This document shows positions 57,001 to 62,495 of a DNA stretch of 64,000 nucleotides, piece by piece. Every line of letters starts with the position of its first letter. Position 1 is the first letter of the stretch. The translations under genes and the position numbers were made by a program. Source of the stretch: a virus. The stretch covers positions 62,001 to 126,000 of IMG/VR virus record IMGVR_UViG_3300032285_001029. The stretch is one strand, 5' to 3'. The notes under the pieces were generated by a model, which worked only from the letters and a program-made list of their open reading frames with translations, ran no database searches and was not told the DNA's origin.

Positions 57001-57495
57001 AGCGAAACAACTAGTTACGTTATAAATGATATTGTATCTTATAACGGATATGATTATAAATGTACAACAGATCATATCAGCTCTTCGTCATTTGCAAAAG
57101 ATAAAACAAATTGGAAGTTCTTTATTTCAAATATTAGACTACAAAAACAACCGTATGAAGTATACAATGTCAATCAAGCTCCAAATAGTCCAGCCGGCGA
57201 TGTACAGTTTGATGCAGATTTTTCTGTAGACGGAGTTAATAATTCTATCAGATTAACAACTGCTCTAAAAGAAAATGTCGTTGTAACAGTTGTACAACGA
57301 AAAGGCAAAGATTGGGATTCTACTGTAAATATAATAGATGATACTGGTCAGATAGCAGAATTCTTAAAAGCAACTCCTGGGGCGTGGTATACCGGCATTG
57401 AAAATTACTCATTATCTGTGAATACTAATGCTACTTTTGATAACAGTGACATAACATTTGATAATTCACATAACACATTCGATCAAGGATCATAA
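42049..57495 (+). CDS. Giant baseplate-associated protein at gp7 position (5148 aa)
   Basis: One uninterrupted 15.4-kb frame. The N-terminus, MASQKNNNGLTSKLIPNIYQ, and the WYLPYGPDTI-like motif near residue 140 recall large wedge proteins following gene 6. Along the chain: aromatic W-x-x-x-Y/V-Y-N-G modules near residues 1418, 1547, 1800 and 4983 (the last with C-x3-H), a beta-propeller or FG-GAP-like region at about 2200-2750 (AMSPDGAWLAIGSP and similar repeats), GSGY/P modules at about 2410-2560, 3260-3320 and 3630-3690, and VIDNFTTD / GDGxxxxF beta units. T4 gp7 is 1032 residues. RBS is weak (start 3 bp after gene 6). Role as baseplate/fibre organiser is inferred from position and domains. 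Confidence 0.55.
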   Translation: MASQKNNNGLTSKLIPNIYQSDANKKFLQATLDQLVQPGTIKKVNGYAGRKNAKASVGDDIYINAAGTTRQNYQLEPGFTVQDELGNYTFFKDYQDYINDLYVLGSNTKNHSRLNKQEFYSWNPHIDWDKFSNFQQYYWLPYGPDTITVFGQQSAIQSTIKVSIENEGTNFQWMFSSDALVPNPTIKLYRGQTYVFEIDSIGNPFTIATVRSNDVEYLYQTPGLDGNKVFQGTITFTVPADAPSLLYYFSDTDLDASGVFEILSIEENTYLDVEKDLLGKTSYTLPNGVTLSNGMKIKFIGNITPETYSKGQYYVEGVGTGIVLTEESSLEIIAPYTTDTTILFDSDLFDSLPFSSASSYAGTLDYITINRSSQDKNPWSRYNRWFHKDVIEVSAALNGNVPSLDQTARAVRPIIEFESNLQLYNFGNKSVVDVDVIDNFTTDAFSIIEGSLGYNIDGVDLVQGYLVIFTADPDPFVKDNVYEVQFVSVNGVQQIHLALHSTPSENDSVIVKSGIKNQSITYWYNGTDWIYAQQKTKANQQPLFDIFNSDGISFSDTTIYTGSTFKGSAVFSYAVGSSSNDPSLGFPLLYKNINNIGDIVFNFNLVSDTFVYKLSGDIVTVDISIGYLKQIQTTASVFVNGWITNSVTMTQGAVRIYKNSEITNNFDIDIFDNINDLDDLVVKVYVNGIRLESTEWSISDGVIYKYVELLTDVTTADVLTIKAYAAQPINKNGFYEIPLNLQNNPLNNEITTFTLGEVLDHVESIVENVPNFSGSYPGFGNLRDLGQISKYGTKFVQHSGPASLSLYHITNKTNNVIRAIEKSRNDYVAFKRAFINAATGLSEDLSVVESVDYILRKINENKPKTGPYYFSDMVPYGAAIVSDIPVLDYRIKTYPLTDPFSLDVLSYKSVLIYRNGTQLLYNTDYIFDSDNSNFIMLDTSPLANGDVLTTYEYDSTNGSFVPETPTKLGFWPAYEPKILLDNTLLTPRELIQGHDGSLTLTYGDYRDDLLLELEKRIFNNIKISYNTEIFDVYDFIPGYNRTTDYSLSEFNSTLSPYFYEWIGLTNSDFTTPFSFDTSNSFTYNYAGHYAPNGEATPGFWRGIYRWMFDTDHPNETPWEMLGFTSEPTWWTSVYGPAPYTSNNLILWNDLSEGIVRAPGSTTSVRTKFIRPILKTNIPVDENGELLSPYSAGLALGTITDATSGSYVFGDISPVETAWRRSSYYPYTVLLASTLLQPSKTIGIFLDRSRVTRNPAGQLVYADTMLRIQPSTLALSSVYSSSVNVQTAGLINFIVNYVLDDTLESYAAYKTDLTNINCQLSYRLGAFTSKEKFDIILDSRTPLSASNSVFVPKENYNLHLNKSSPINRIIYSGVIITRLADGFVINGYSKVQPYFNYYSYYDTGIVVNIGGISESYVNWTAGESYYPGQVVQYNRQFYRTISSQILVTSFDPTGYVLLKSLPINGGVNSNFRSKWNRKESLVLPYGTKLEKIQDVVDFLLGHGEYLKDQGFIFEDFNPNLPDICNWETSAKEFLFWTTQNWSSVQDKWTEWTPNIDIEYNEIVRYNGEYYQALQKIPATSSVPVNNLSVSGEEGDYRLYADDVLGVYIGMLVTGPGVEAGALVQSVTGHGPYVINLTENNIGTVTQASFVGFFNTNLYENLPGLDTVGSAVISLSPAAGQITFLADLAVVESVTDPFNSYSIFKVDGTPISPQFIDSYRNGNVVSYRANNNDGIYAATFYLIQQEQILLLDNVTMFNDTIYNPETGYRQERIKISGYVSSEWYGGFDVPGFIVDQAIVKNWEAWQDYALGDTVLYQQYYYSANRFVPGVDVFKIAEPDGVINWIKLSSAPASKLIPNWSYKATQFTDFYSLDSDNFDADQQSLAQHLIGYQKRQYLENLIQDSVGEFKFYQGMIYDKGTQNAFNKLFGVLNSENADSLQFYEEWAIRVGQYGSAEGFEEIEFVLDEEEFNKRNPQGFELVSRLDEEHSDFVNRLSPNEIYLKPLNYSSNPWPTISNYRPYLRSAGYVRPGEVSASIASIDNIIDIDIATLVDGDYIWCGFEGPSWNVYRFTNTKNKVTELTYSSNKLNITFSHNHELRAGDYVGIRESGGFDGFYKITDMNPVTIIISTTLTTAPLVPYEGLNDIVIFRFNSQRASSIDTANSSIPQEIKSGELLWTDDNGSGIWSTWQNDTVYADSEIKFSLPKAGLGFGREIAITSDGSLAAISTKTGQTFIYHKSSPSSSWIQRDTIDAPEISKSDVFGNNSNEFVQLAEVLAMSPDGAWLAIGSPTASNAATIQKTYYKAVDILAGTNSGLAGQGAVSLYKKDANNIFTLVDTILSPSPTAGELFGSSLVFKQTTQSNNFVSYNLLVGAKGFNSGIGRVYEIKYQQLVQATASYNPNGSSNNGIVGINVDSPGSGFLTNPIVIIAAPTDSGGVQATATCTIGVASARLIQAGSGYLVGDLLTVTGGSSTQPAILRVTAINTNIQKGNIGAVLGVSIVNAGKYTVAPTLTNIVTGGTGTNVRFAIEVGISSFTVTNPGGGYIEKPFVSFSGTGSGAVATTVLGSVVTLSSTSGIAPGMSITGTGFTNNQTVTSVVNSTAIVISSAASSIPSGNLNFSIVQWNYNTSSYISAPNGQKAFGSSLSSAVLGNVLAVGAIGVPFDGTYNSEVVGRVNLYQNNGTAWTLIQSPIVGGEYGFSKGLSVSEDGIWVAIGSPYKLKKYSNQGQVDLYYNDTGTFNFYQEVENINPQVNGLFGAGVAWMNGSNTMVVYSQNSDIETLEIFDSGNTIFDGNSTKFKSIVRNNGRIDVYDRYNLNFIYGETLRDLAELNSEYGDGFAVGSNNILIGAPSATVNNLIAGRVFGYGKKSNAYSWTILHHEIPKVNLTKFKRALIYDKTNSSLVSYIDIIDPMQGKIPGPAEQEIRYKSFYDPAIYSIGNATVNVSEGQAWTDAQVGQLWWDLRTAKFIDAHDNDVVYRNNSWALLFPGASIDIYEWVSSSYTPSQWNKLADTVSGLSQNISGQSLYDDTVYSSTQSYNNVSKTYKTTYYFWVKNKTIVPNLKNRSLSASDAANLIGNPRGAGYKFLALTGSNSFSLANVKPLLNDKNMVLSVEYWTIDNPEHALVHRQYAIINNDKNTVLPELIEQKWFDSLCGKDQNGRVVPDVKLPPKLKYGIEFRPRQGMFVNRSEALKQFIEEVNRTLISYQITTNKNISALDLYELPPSDLTGLYDIVKDTDYDLRFVNVGNFSLPSLVAVITEGRITGVTIVSAGSGYINAPYITVSGDGEGAILKAQINAFGQLIGVTIVDPGQGYNEENTMLGIRSYSVLVHSDSGSQGYWSIYTFDLTTRVWSRIQTQSYDVRPYWSYADWYDTNYNQYTVVDYSVNTFTGLYGINSKIGELVKVKTTNNGTWMILEKYAESESIDWTQRYKPIAVEKGTIQFNSILYNLTDTVYGYDGALYDDLNFDNSANQELRIILDAIKNDILIDDLRQAYLNLFFSSVRYAISEQTSVDWIFKTSFIKADHLVGPLKQPVNYQPDNLSDFESYISEVKPYRTKIREYVDNYSNLDLGSTAVTDFDLPPQYQSGAIVPILTGYSNDNVTVDNAIIDSVYPWAFWNDNHSYKVIELRIVDAGSGYITAPEVIIESGSGAGATAKTFITNGSIRTVVLLTSGSGYLSAPTVVLNGGVTDGGRKARIIAVIGDGVVRKTTVGVKFDRLSKTYSLIELEKIETITASASKLQYTLPWAPDIRLGTHSVTVNGIPVISDDYALSVKTSNSLGYTSYSGLITFDNSFTAGSVIKVSYLINWSLLHASDRVQYYYTPETGQPGKELAQLMSGVDYGGVIVNSFGFETNYGWDSSSLFSDVWDGTDSSFTDYITVVDADTHTFNLPYLPATGTNLNIYYSEYFSETYAGDGVQTQFTFDIRQQTPVASVSCSSNILLPYSATFQGLGIAITNVIGSGSSIVVSFATRSEIPFSLNQIISISNIATTVNSLQSYSHYNGIYTVTFATNHSITLIGTDTAQYASGGTISLVNETLVALDSTMDLDAGMKLIRTNAGYNTVIGEIKTVINSTLVTLVQSLESKSVAVLTTSSVSAGATVLSFRSTSSLISGSTVVGGPIGILDNVTMTILSGTQITLSSSLTSAVDAGTSFTFTYTPIPDTGETVLITYNAKGSNKLQLDSIDNIQLKDKVSLVGTDLTLFAYSTTVSTILNNNILELDHVLYDTVVSAETVLFERTLTINPKTSVAGVGVVTLLDPINTGETLTISSNLAPVRIDDENYGTLNQTNADAVMLTVVADGESRQVDIPGTFVVNDFDKFIIRQSTSDGSIEPLTSSFDTKIDGGNMAYTSASGLLADDITIDGDGFVTPMTSYFPEEVVPGQVVDALAIKVFDKPSGGSAEILVQKYLADGETFEFNIGQIPNSSSAVIVKTTVADVTTILTETTDYIVDYKNQTIVFVNLPDIDTLVSIYSIGFSGTDILVFDYFVGDGHTKEFVTQAKWISSFTSGTYVDGNSVDNLTFETDDTYDSAHRIGFRLVDAPAVGSIIAYIFVAGATQTFAITSKQIIPTDGTLTYALDNIVGDALPNETTMIVRVDQTILPRPKNSYFTIANNQLVYTVDPGLFTPYKVRSEDVAVIVGGVILKNSVDYLLDVAGIQITLYETTYLKYVDQAMIISIKTQAGYFYIPPANRFTPPYIQFSHPYDNTSTVEIISSYRNNVLGMATKDLNVNPKLALVPDTQEYFEYQNIFGGIIKLDDAVRNENYVWVTKNGKLLTPSLDYILNSDFRTLKLAVSPNTADNITILTFSSNIITSGISYMQFKDMLNRTSYTRLSLNKRTQLASDLRATDKIITVVDASNFDIPNPAANKPGIVEIRGERIEYFTLDGNVLGQLRRGVLGTGVSKIHKSGSYVQDIGTAETIPYTDTTNTQQIVSTGSNTITTNVKPIKSSSIWSYQTGFTSVIPTGFGQSNDIEVFVGGYDISIWSETTSYVINDIVSYNGYDYKCTTDHISSSSFAKDKTNWKFFISNIRLQKQPYEVYNVNQAPNSPAGDVQFDADFSVDGVNNSIRLTTALKENVVVTVVQRKGKDWDSTVNIIDDTGQIAEFLKATPGAWYTGIENYSLSVNTNATFDNSDITFDNSHNTFDQGS

Positions 57496-57497
57496 AA

Positions 57498-58403
57498 ATG
57501 ACTCAAAAAATAATTAATGTCGGACTAACACAAGACGACGGCTCAGGTGATAATTTAAGATCAGCTGGTTTAAAAATTAACGATAACTTTACAGAACTGT
57601 ATACTGTTATTAACAATTCTCAAAATTATATTACAGAAATTGTAGGAGGACAAAATATTTCTGTTACTAGTGCTAATGGAATTATCACAATTGATAATAC
57701 TTTTGTACAGTCGCCCGCAGTAGCTAGTGCATTAACTGGTAACACATTAGCTCCGAATGTTGTTAGATCAAGTTTAACTTCTACAGGAATATTAACTAGT
57801 TTGCAAGTGTCAGGTACAGCATCATTGTCAAATATTAGCTTTGCTAATAATGGACAGATTATAGATTTCTCTGGCCAAACAATAATGGTTAATACTTCCG
57901 GAACCATTATAGGTAGTGGTGAATATAAAGCAACTATTGCTGCACGATCGAGCGGTGCAGTGGAACTCGTAGCAAATGACGGTTCCGATGGCGATAGCTC
58001 GGGGAATACATGGACTTTTAGTACAGATGGTAGATTAACAACACCAGGACAAGTTAATATTATCAGTACCGATACTGCAGATAGCGGTCCTGGGTATGCT
58101 GGTATATTCAAACTAACAAATAATAATGTCGGTGCCACACTTATTAACAAATCAATTCGTATAAGTGATACAGGTCATTTGCAGATTGTTAACAGCACAT
58201 ATCAAAATACAATATTTGATCTAAGCGATTCAGGCAATTTAACAATAGCAGGCATCTTAAAGCTTCCAGTATTAACTGCAGAACCAACTTCGCCAGTTAC
58301 TGGAATGATGGCAATTGCAGATGGAAATGTATGGGATCCTAGTTTAGATGGAATTGAATGCTTAGTTGTATACTTAAATGGTGCATGGGTCACAATAACC
58401 TAA
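57498..58403 (+). CDS. Baseplate/fibre protein with gp10-type N-terminal domain (301 aa)
   Basis: Starts MTQKIINVGLTQDDGSGDNL followed by RSAGLKINDNFTELYTVIN. This N-terminal domain is shared with T4 gp10 (wedge pin) and many phage structural proteins that attach to the baseplate. The rest has short beta repeats (ILTSLQVSGTASLSN) and a C-terminal globular part. It is shorter than T4 gp10 (about 600), so it may be an attachment subunit. It starts 2 bp after the giant gene. Confidence 0.65.
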   Translation: MTQKIINVGLTQDDGSGDNLRSAGLKINDNFTELYTVINNSQNYITEIVGGQNISVTSANGIITIDNTFVQSPAVASALTGNTLAPNVVRSSLTSTGILTSLQVSGTASLSNISFANNGQIIDFSGQTIMVNTSGTIIGSGEYKATIAARSSGAVELVANDGSDGDSSGNTWTFSTDGRLTTPGQVNIISTDTADSGPGYAGIFKLTNNNVGATLINKSIRISDTGHLQIVNSTYQNTIFDLSDSGNLTIAGILKLPVLTAEPTSPVTGMMAIADGNVWDPSLDGIECLVVYLNGAWVTIT

Positions 58404-58432
58404 ATCATTAAATTACCATATTATGAAACTTG

Positions 58433-58440
58433 ATAAATAC
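58433..58440 (+). promoter_or_regulatory. Putative T4-type late promoter (ATAAATAC)
   Basis: TTGATAAATACAGAATAAAG in the 56-bp gap before the 204-residue gene; the box ends 19 nt before the ATG. It matches the box at 33009 exactly. Confidence 0.55.
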
Positions 58441-58459
58441 AGAATAAAGAGAGATCGCT

Positions 58460-59074
58460 ATGCAGAGTAAAGACGTCACAGGAATCCATATAGAAGGGCA
58501 TATCAAAATTTTTGATCCCGTGTCCAAGGAAGTTTTTATTAACAAACGTAATGCTATTCATTATGAAAACTTCAGTTTGGCCTTAGCTGAAAGTATCAGC
58601 AATAGTGGACAGGGCATTATCAATCAAATGGTATTCGGAAACGGTGGAACTTATGTTGATCCTACAGGGATTATCACTTATTTGACCCCAAATACTACTG
58701 GATCAAATGCTAGCCTATATAATCAAACATACTCAAAGGTTGTTGATGGTAACAGCAGTTTAAATGTCGATCCAACACGAAATTTTATGGAAAGTAGGCA
58801 TGTTACTGGAACAAATTATACAGATATTTTGGTAACATGTTTGTTAGATTATGGTGAAAATATTGCAGGGCAATCTGCTTTCGATGTTACTAACAATAAT
58901 AACAGTCCAGCAGTATTCGACGAGTTAGGTTTAGTTTCTTACAACTATACAACAAACAGTCCTACATTGTTAACACATGTTATTTTTCATCCAGTACAAA
59001 AAAGTTTAAATCGATTAATTCAGATTGATTATACAGTAAGAATTCAAACTCTTACTGGTTTAGCAGGAGTATAA
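58460..59074 (+). CDS. Virion/fibre accessory protein of unknown function (204 aa)
   Basis: A 204-residue protein (MQSKDVTGIHIEGHIKIFDP, then INKRNAIHYENFSLALAESI). It is moderately charged and has no membrane segment or repeat. An Asn-rich segment (FDVTNNNNSPAVF) is near residue 145. It sits between a gp10-type protein and fibre genes in the same orientation, with 3 bp before the next ATG, so a fibre-attachment role is plausible. No family is recognised. Confidence 0.55.
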   Translation: MQSKDVTGIHIEGHIKIFDPVSKEVFINKRNAIHYENFSLALAESISNSGQGIINQMVFGNGGTYVDPTGIITYLTPNTTGSNASLYNQTYSKVVDGNSSLNVDPTRNFMESRHVTGTNYTDILVTCLLDYGENIAGQSAFDVTNNNNSPAVFDELGLVSYNYTTNSPTLLTHVIFHPVQKSLNRLIQIDYTVRIQTLTGLAGV

Positions 59075-59077
59075 TAC

Positions 59078-61258
59078 ATGAGCTATCAGATTACTTTTAC
59101 TGAAGCAAATAATCCTGCAAAGCTACCCATTACGGTACAAGATCAAACATTAAACACACAAACAAGTATAACTTTTGTAGGAAAAAATTATTCAGGATTT
59201 AGTCCTATAATTGCAGAAAATTTTTTACATTTATTAGAAAATTTTGCATCGGTTCTTCCGCCTGATAATCCTGTACAAGGTCAACTATGGTATGATAGTT
59301 CTACAGGAATAAATTTATTAAAAGTGTTTGATGGCACAAATTGGTCAGAAGCAGGTGCAGTTAAGAAAGCCACTAGTGCACCAGCTGTTGCTAATAGCCA
59401 AGCAGGCGATTTATGGATTGATACTATAAATCAACAGCTTTATTTGTTTTCAGGTTCTGCTTGGTTACTAGTAGGTCCACAATTTAGTGCAGGTACAAAA
59501 ACAGGAACAGCAGTTGAAACGCTATTAGATACTAGTAATGTATCTCATCCTGTATTAAGCTTTTATTCAAATAATACTCGTATTGGTATAGTGAGTAACG
59601 AATCGTTTACTCCTAAATCCACATTAGCTGGATTTACAAACGGTATTACACAGGGTTTAAATTTAACGCTCGGAGATAACACAGGCGCCAATGCCTTGGC
59701 AAATACATCTTATAAACTGTATGGTGCTGCTAGTTCTGCAGATGCATTGAACATAAGTGGTAAAGTTATATCTTCTAGTAATTTTTTACGCAGTGATCAA
59801 GTCAGCACAACAAATTTTCCTTTGAAAGTTCAAAACGATGGCGGTATAAGTTTAGGAAGTGATCTAAGTTTTAGTATCTTCACAACTCCGACATCAGTTA
59901 GTTTATATTCTCAGTCTTCGGCTAGGGGAATAGATTTAAAAGTTAAAAATGCAACAGATGGCCCAGTTACTCTTATACACTTAGATGCAACAAGTGAATA
60001 TGTCGGTATCGGCACGAATAATACTAGCCCAACAGAAACATTAGATGTGTCGGGCAATATTGTAGCATCTGGAGAAATTTATAATCTTTCACAAATAGAT
60101 TCGACTATAATTGGACAAGGTGCATTGGTTACCGATGGTGGTTTATCTGTAGCATTAAACAGTACATTTGGTGGAAATGTTACTACGTATGGAAAAATTG
60201 TTGTTAATAATTTAACAGACATGGATGTGCCTTTAGCAGGATCGGTAATAGTTCCAGGACCATTAACTGCATCAGATTCTGCTGTTGCAAATTTATATGA
60301 TATCGGATCTGTTACAAGACCTTTTAGAAATGTATTTGCACAATCATTTGTTGGAGCGTTTAGTGGTCAGTTTGCCGGAACTCTAACAGGAAATGCTAGC
60401 GGATCTGCAGCATATCTAGCAAGTTCTACTAATTTTTTATTAACAGGTGATGTGGGAAGTACTAATGGAGTAGGAACACCATTTAATGGTCAGACACAAA
60501 CAGGAACCCTATCGTTAGATGTTAAAATACAACCAACATTTGTAACAGGACAGTCGACTACATTAGTAGATTCTAAAACTACAGATGCACTCGTGATTCA
60601 TAGACAAGGAGTAGGACTTGCAAAAACAACTCAAGCTACGTTTTTAAGCAATGTTTCTCAAGTACCGACAGGTGCAATTGTTCCTTATGCAGGAGCGGCT
60701 GCACCTACTGGTTACTTACTGTGTGACGGAAGCGAAATAAGCAGAACTACCTATGCAACACTATTTCAAATTATAGGATATACTTATAGATCACAGTCTC
60801 AACTACAGGGTTTAGGAACATTTGCATTGCCAGATCTTAGAGGAAGATTCCCGTTAGGTGCAGACAACATGAATAACGGGCTTCCACAAATACCATCCGT
60901 AAGTAATCCTGCCGTATCAGTAAATGCTAGTCCAACTGCTCCTGCCGGCAGAGTTACAGATTCTTCAGCTTCAACAGTTGGTGCAGGAAGTGGAGCAAGT
61001 CAACAAACACTAGCACTTGCTAATATTCCTCAGCATACGCATACACTAAACAGTGGAAACTCGCAGTATTATGCACCTGGATCACCGGGGCAATTACCAG
61101 ATACTGCAACAGGTGTTACAGCTGGCAAAGGTACTTCATCGTTGAACACAGGTTATGGTTTATCGAACAGTGGTAAGATATCAGGTGGTAGTGATACTAC
61201 AACTCCTATTACTACAATGAATCCATATTTAACGATCAATTACATTATTAAGACTTAA
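59078..61258 (+). CDS. Tail-fibre protein with tail-collar domain (726 aa)
   Basis: The N-terminal domain (ITVQDQTLNTQTSITFVGKN, then FLHLLENFASVLPPDNPVQG followed by QLWYD) is shared with the next two genes, so the three are paralogues. A YVGIGTNNTSPTETLDVSGN motif near residue 310 is typical of trimeric fibres. The C-terminal part has GAIVPYAGAAAPTGYLLCDG, then the collar-type FALPDLRGRFPLG (PF07484-like) and a HTHT motif. It follows the 204-residue gene by 3 bp. Likely a short tail fibre or host-binding tip; the exact partner is unknown. Confidence 0.75.
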   Translation: MSYQITFTEANNPAKLPITVQDQTLNTQTSITFVGKNYSGFSPIIAENFLHLLENFASVLPPDNPVQGQLWYDSSTGINLLKVFDGTNWSEAGAVKKATSAPAVANSQAGDLWIDTINQQLYLFSGSAWLLVGPQFSAGTKTGTAVETLLDTSNVSHPVLSFYSNNTRIGIVSNESFTPKSTLAGFTNGITQGLNLTLGDNTGANALANTSYKLYGAASSADALNISGKVISSSNFLRSDQVSTTNFPLKVQNDGGISLGSDLSFSIFTTPTSVSLYSQSSARGIDLKVKNATDGPVTLIHLDATSEYVGIGTNNTSPTETLDVSGNIVASGEIYNLSQIDSTIIGQGALVTDGGLSVALNSTFGGNVTTYGKIVVNNLTDMDVPLAGSVIVPGPLTASDSAVANLYDIGSVTRPFRNVFAQSFVGAFSGQFAGTLTGNASGSAAYLASSTNFLLTGDVGSTNGVGTPFNGQTQTGTLSLDVKIQPTFVTGQSTTLVDSKTTDALVIHRQGVGLAKTTQATFLSNVSQVPTGAIVPYAGAAAPTGYLLCDGSEISRTTYATLFQIIGYTYRSQSQLQGLGTFALPDLRGRFPLGADNMNNGLPQIPSVSNPAVSVNASPTAPAGRVTDSSASTVGAGSGASQQTLALANIPQHTHTLNSGNSQYYAPGSPGQLPDTATGVTAGKGTSSLNTGYGLSNSGKISGGSDTTTPITTMNPYLTINYIIKT

Positions 61259-61262
61259 AATT

Positions 61263-62462
61263 ATGCCATATACAATAACTAAAACAGACGGTTCGGAACT
61301 TACAAAAATAGTAGATGGGACTATAGATCAAACATCTACTGATATAACCTTAATCGGAAAAAATGCATCAGCTTACGGAAAGTTTATTGATCAAAACTTT
61401 GTAAGTATATTAGAAAATTTTGCTAATTCGACACCGCCTTCCTACCCAATAACAGGTCAACTTTGGTATGACACTAGTGAAGGACGTTTAAAAGTCTATG
61501 ATCCAGTTGGTGGCGGATTTAAAGTATCGGGAGGCACAATAGTTGCTGCTTCTGCTCCAAGCTCACTGACTACTGGCGATATATGGATTAATAGTTATAG
61601 TAAACAATTATATTTTAATGACGGGTCTGCTACTTTTTTAGCAGGACCTTTATATACGGCGCAACAGGGAATAAGCGGATTTAATGTTGTAACAATTTTA
61701 GATACAAGTAGTGTTGCACACACTATTATATATTTGTATGTAGCACAGGTATTATTAGGAATTTGGAGTTCAACAGCGTTTACCCCGTTAGAGATAATTC
61801 CAGGATATGGATCTTATGTAGTTCCAGAAGGACAACCAAATGCAGGTGCAACTGTATCTAATCCTATAATTATAGGCTTTAATGCATCAGCGATCTCAGG
61901 CGAAGAATTTAATGTAACCGCAACTAGAGCACTAGGAATTTTATCAACAGACGGCCAATCAGTGCTAACTGCAGGAAACTTTCTTTCATCGACTGAAAAT
62001 ACAACCACAGCATACGGCAGTTTACAAATACAAGGCGGCCCAACTAATGTACCTTTAGTATTAGGCCCTAGTTTAAACAATAAAATTTCAGTAAATAGCC
62101 AATTATTTTCAATAGCGCCAAATGGAAATCAGGCTGTTAATCAAAATTTTGAAATTGCTACACAACCTACATCTGCAGTTACATCAACAAATTTCTTTAT
62201 TGATGCTTCTAATCAGCGAGTAGGAATTAATACAAATTCACCGCAAATTGATTTTGATGTGGCTGGGGATGCACAGGTTCGCGGTAGTCTAACTGTATCT
62301 GAAGATACACATCTTACTGGAAAAGTTATTTTTGCTTCGACTAGTGTTCCGTCGACAGTTATCTCGGCAGGTGTTGCTGGACAAGTTGCATGGGACTCTA
62401 GTCACTTTTACGTATGCATTGCAGCTAATAGTTGGAAAAGATGTAATTTGTCTACATGGTAA
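61263..62462 (+). CDS. Fibre-family paralogue lacking the collar tip (399 aa)
   Basis: N-terminal block (TDGSELTKIVDGTIDQTSTD, then FVSILENFANSTPPSYPITG followed by QLWYD) matches the genes before and after. The repeated R-x-G-I-N-T-x-S-P motif appears near residue 310 (VGINTNSPQIDFDVAGD). It ends with a small beta domain (VAWDSSHFYVCIAANSWKRC) and lacks the collar domain of the 726-residue paralogue. It lies 4 bp after that gene. A 13-bp inverted repeat spans the stop codon. Confidence 0.65.
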   Translation: MPYTITKTDGSELTKIVDGTIDQTSTDITLIGKNASAYGKFIDQNFVSILENFANSTPPSYPITGQLWYDTSEGRLKVYDPVGGGFKVSGGTIVAASAPSSLTTGDIWINSYSKQLYFNDGSATFLAGPLYTAQQGISGFNVVTILDTSSVAHTIIYLYVAQVLLGIWSSTAFTPLEIIPGYGSYVVPEGQPNAGATVSNPIIIGFNASAISGEEFNVTATRALGILSTDGQSVLTAGNFLSSTENTTTAYGSLQIQGGPTNVPLVLGPSLNNKISVNSQLFSIAPNGNQAVNQNFEIATQPTSAVTSTNFFIDASNQRVGINTNSPQIDFDVAGDAQVRGSLTVSEDTHLTGKVIFASTSVPSTVISAGVAGQVAWDSSHFYVCIAANSWKRCNLSTW

Positions 62463-62480
62463 TTTGCAGACAAATTACAT
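62441..62480 (+). repeat. 13-bp perfect inverted repeat spanning a stop codon
   Basis: ATGTAATTTGTCT (62441-62453) and AGACAAATTACAT (62468-62480) are perfect complements around a 14-nt loop. A nested alternative, GTAATTTG-CAGA-CAAATTAC (62459-62478), shares the 3' arm. The stop TAA at 62460-62462 lies in the loop of the long stem. There is no T-run after it, so a terminator is unlikely. Confidence 0.7.
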
Positions 62481-62495
62481 AATAAAGGAAATAAC

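Noticed and set aside
42049-57495. Several genes fused by assembly error
   Set aside because: No internal RBS/ATG cluster or stop is seen, the texture is the same along the chain, and the frame is clean over 15 kb; kept as one gene.
57626-58150. 174-codon minus-strand open frame
   Set aside because: It lies wholly inside the gp10-type plus-strand gene, has no RBS, and its Val/Pro/Leu-rich sequence is typical of antisense translation of Thr/Ser/Asn-rich genes.
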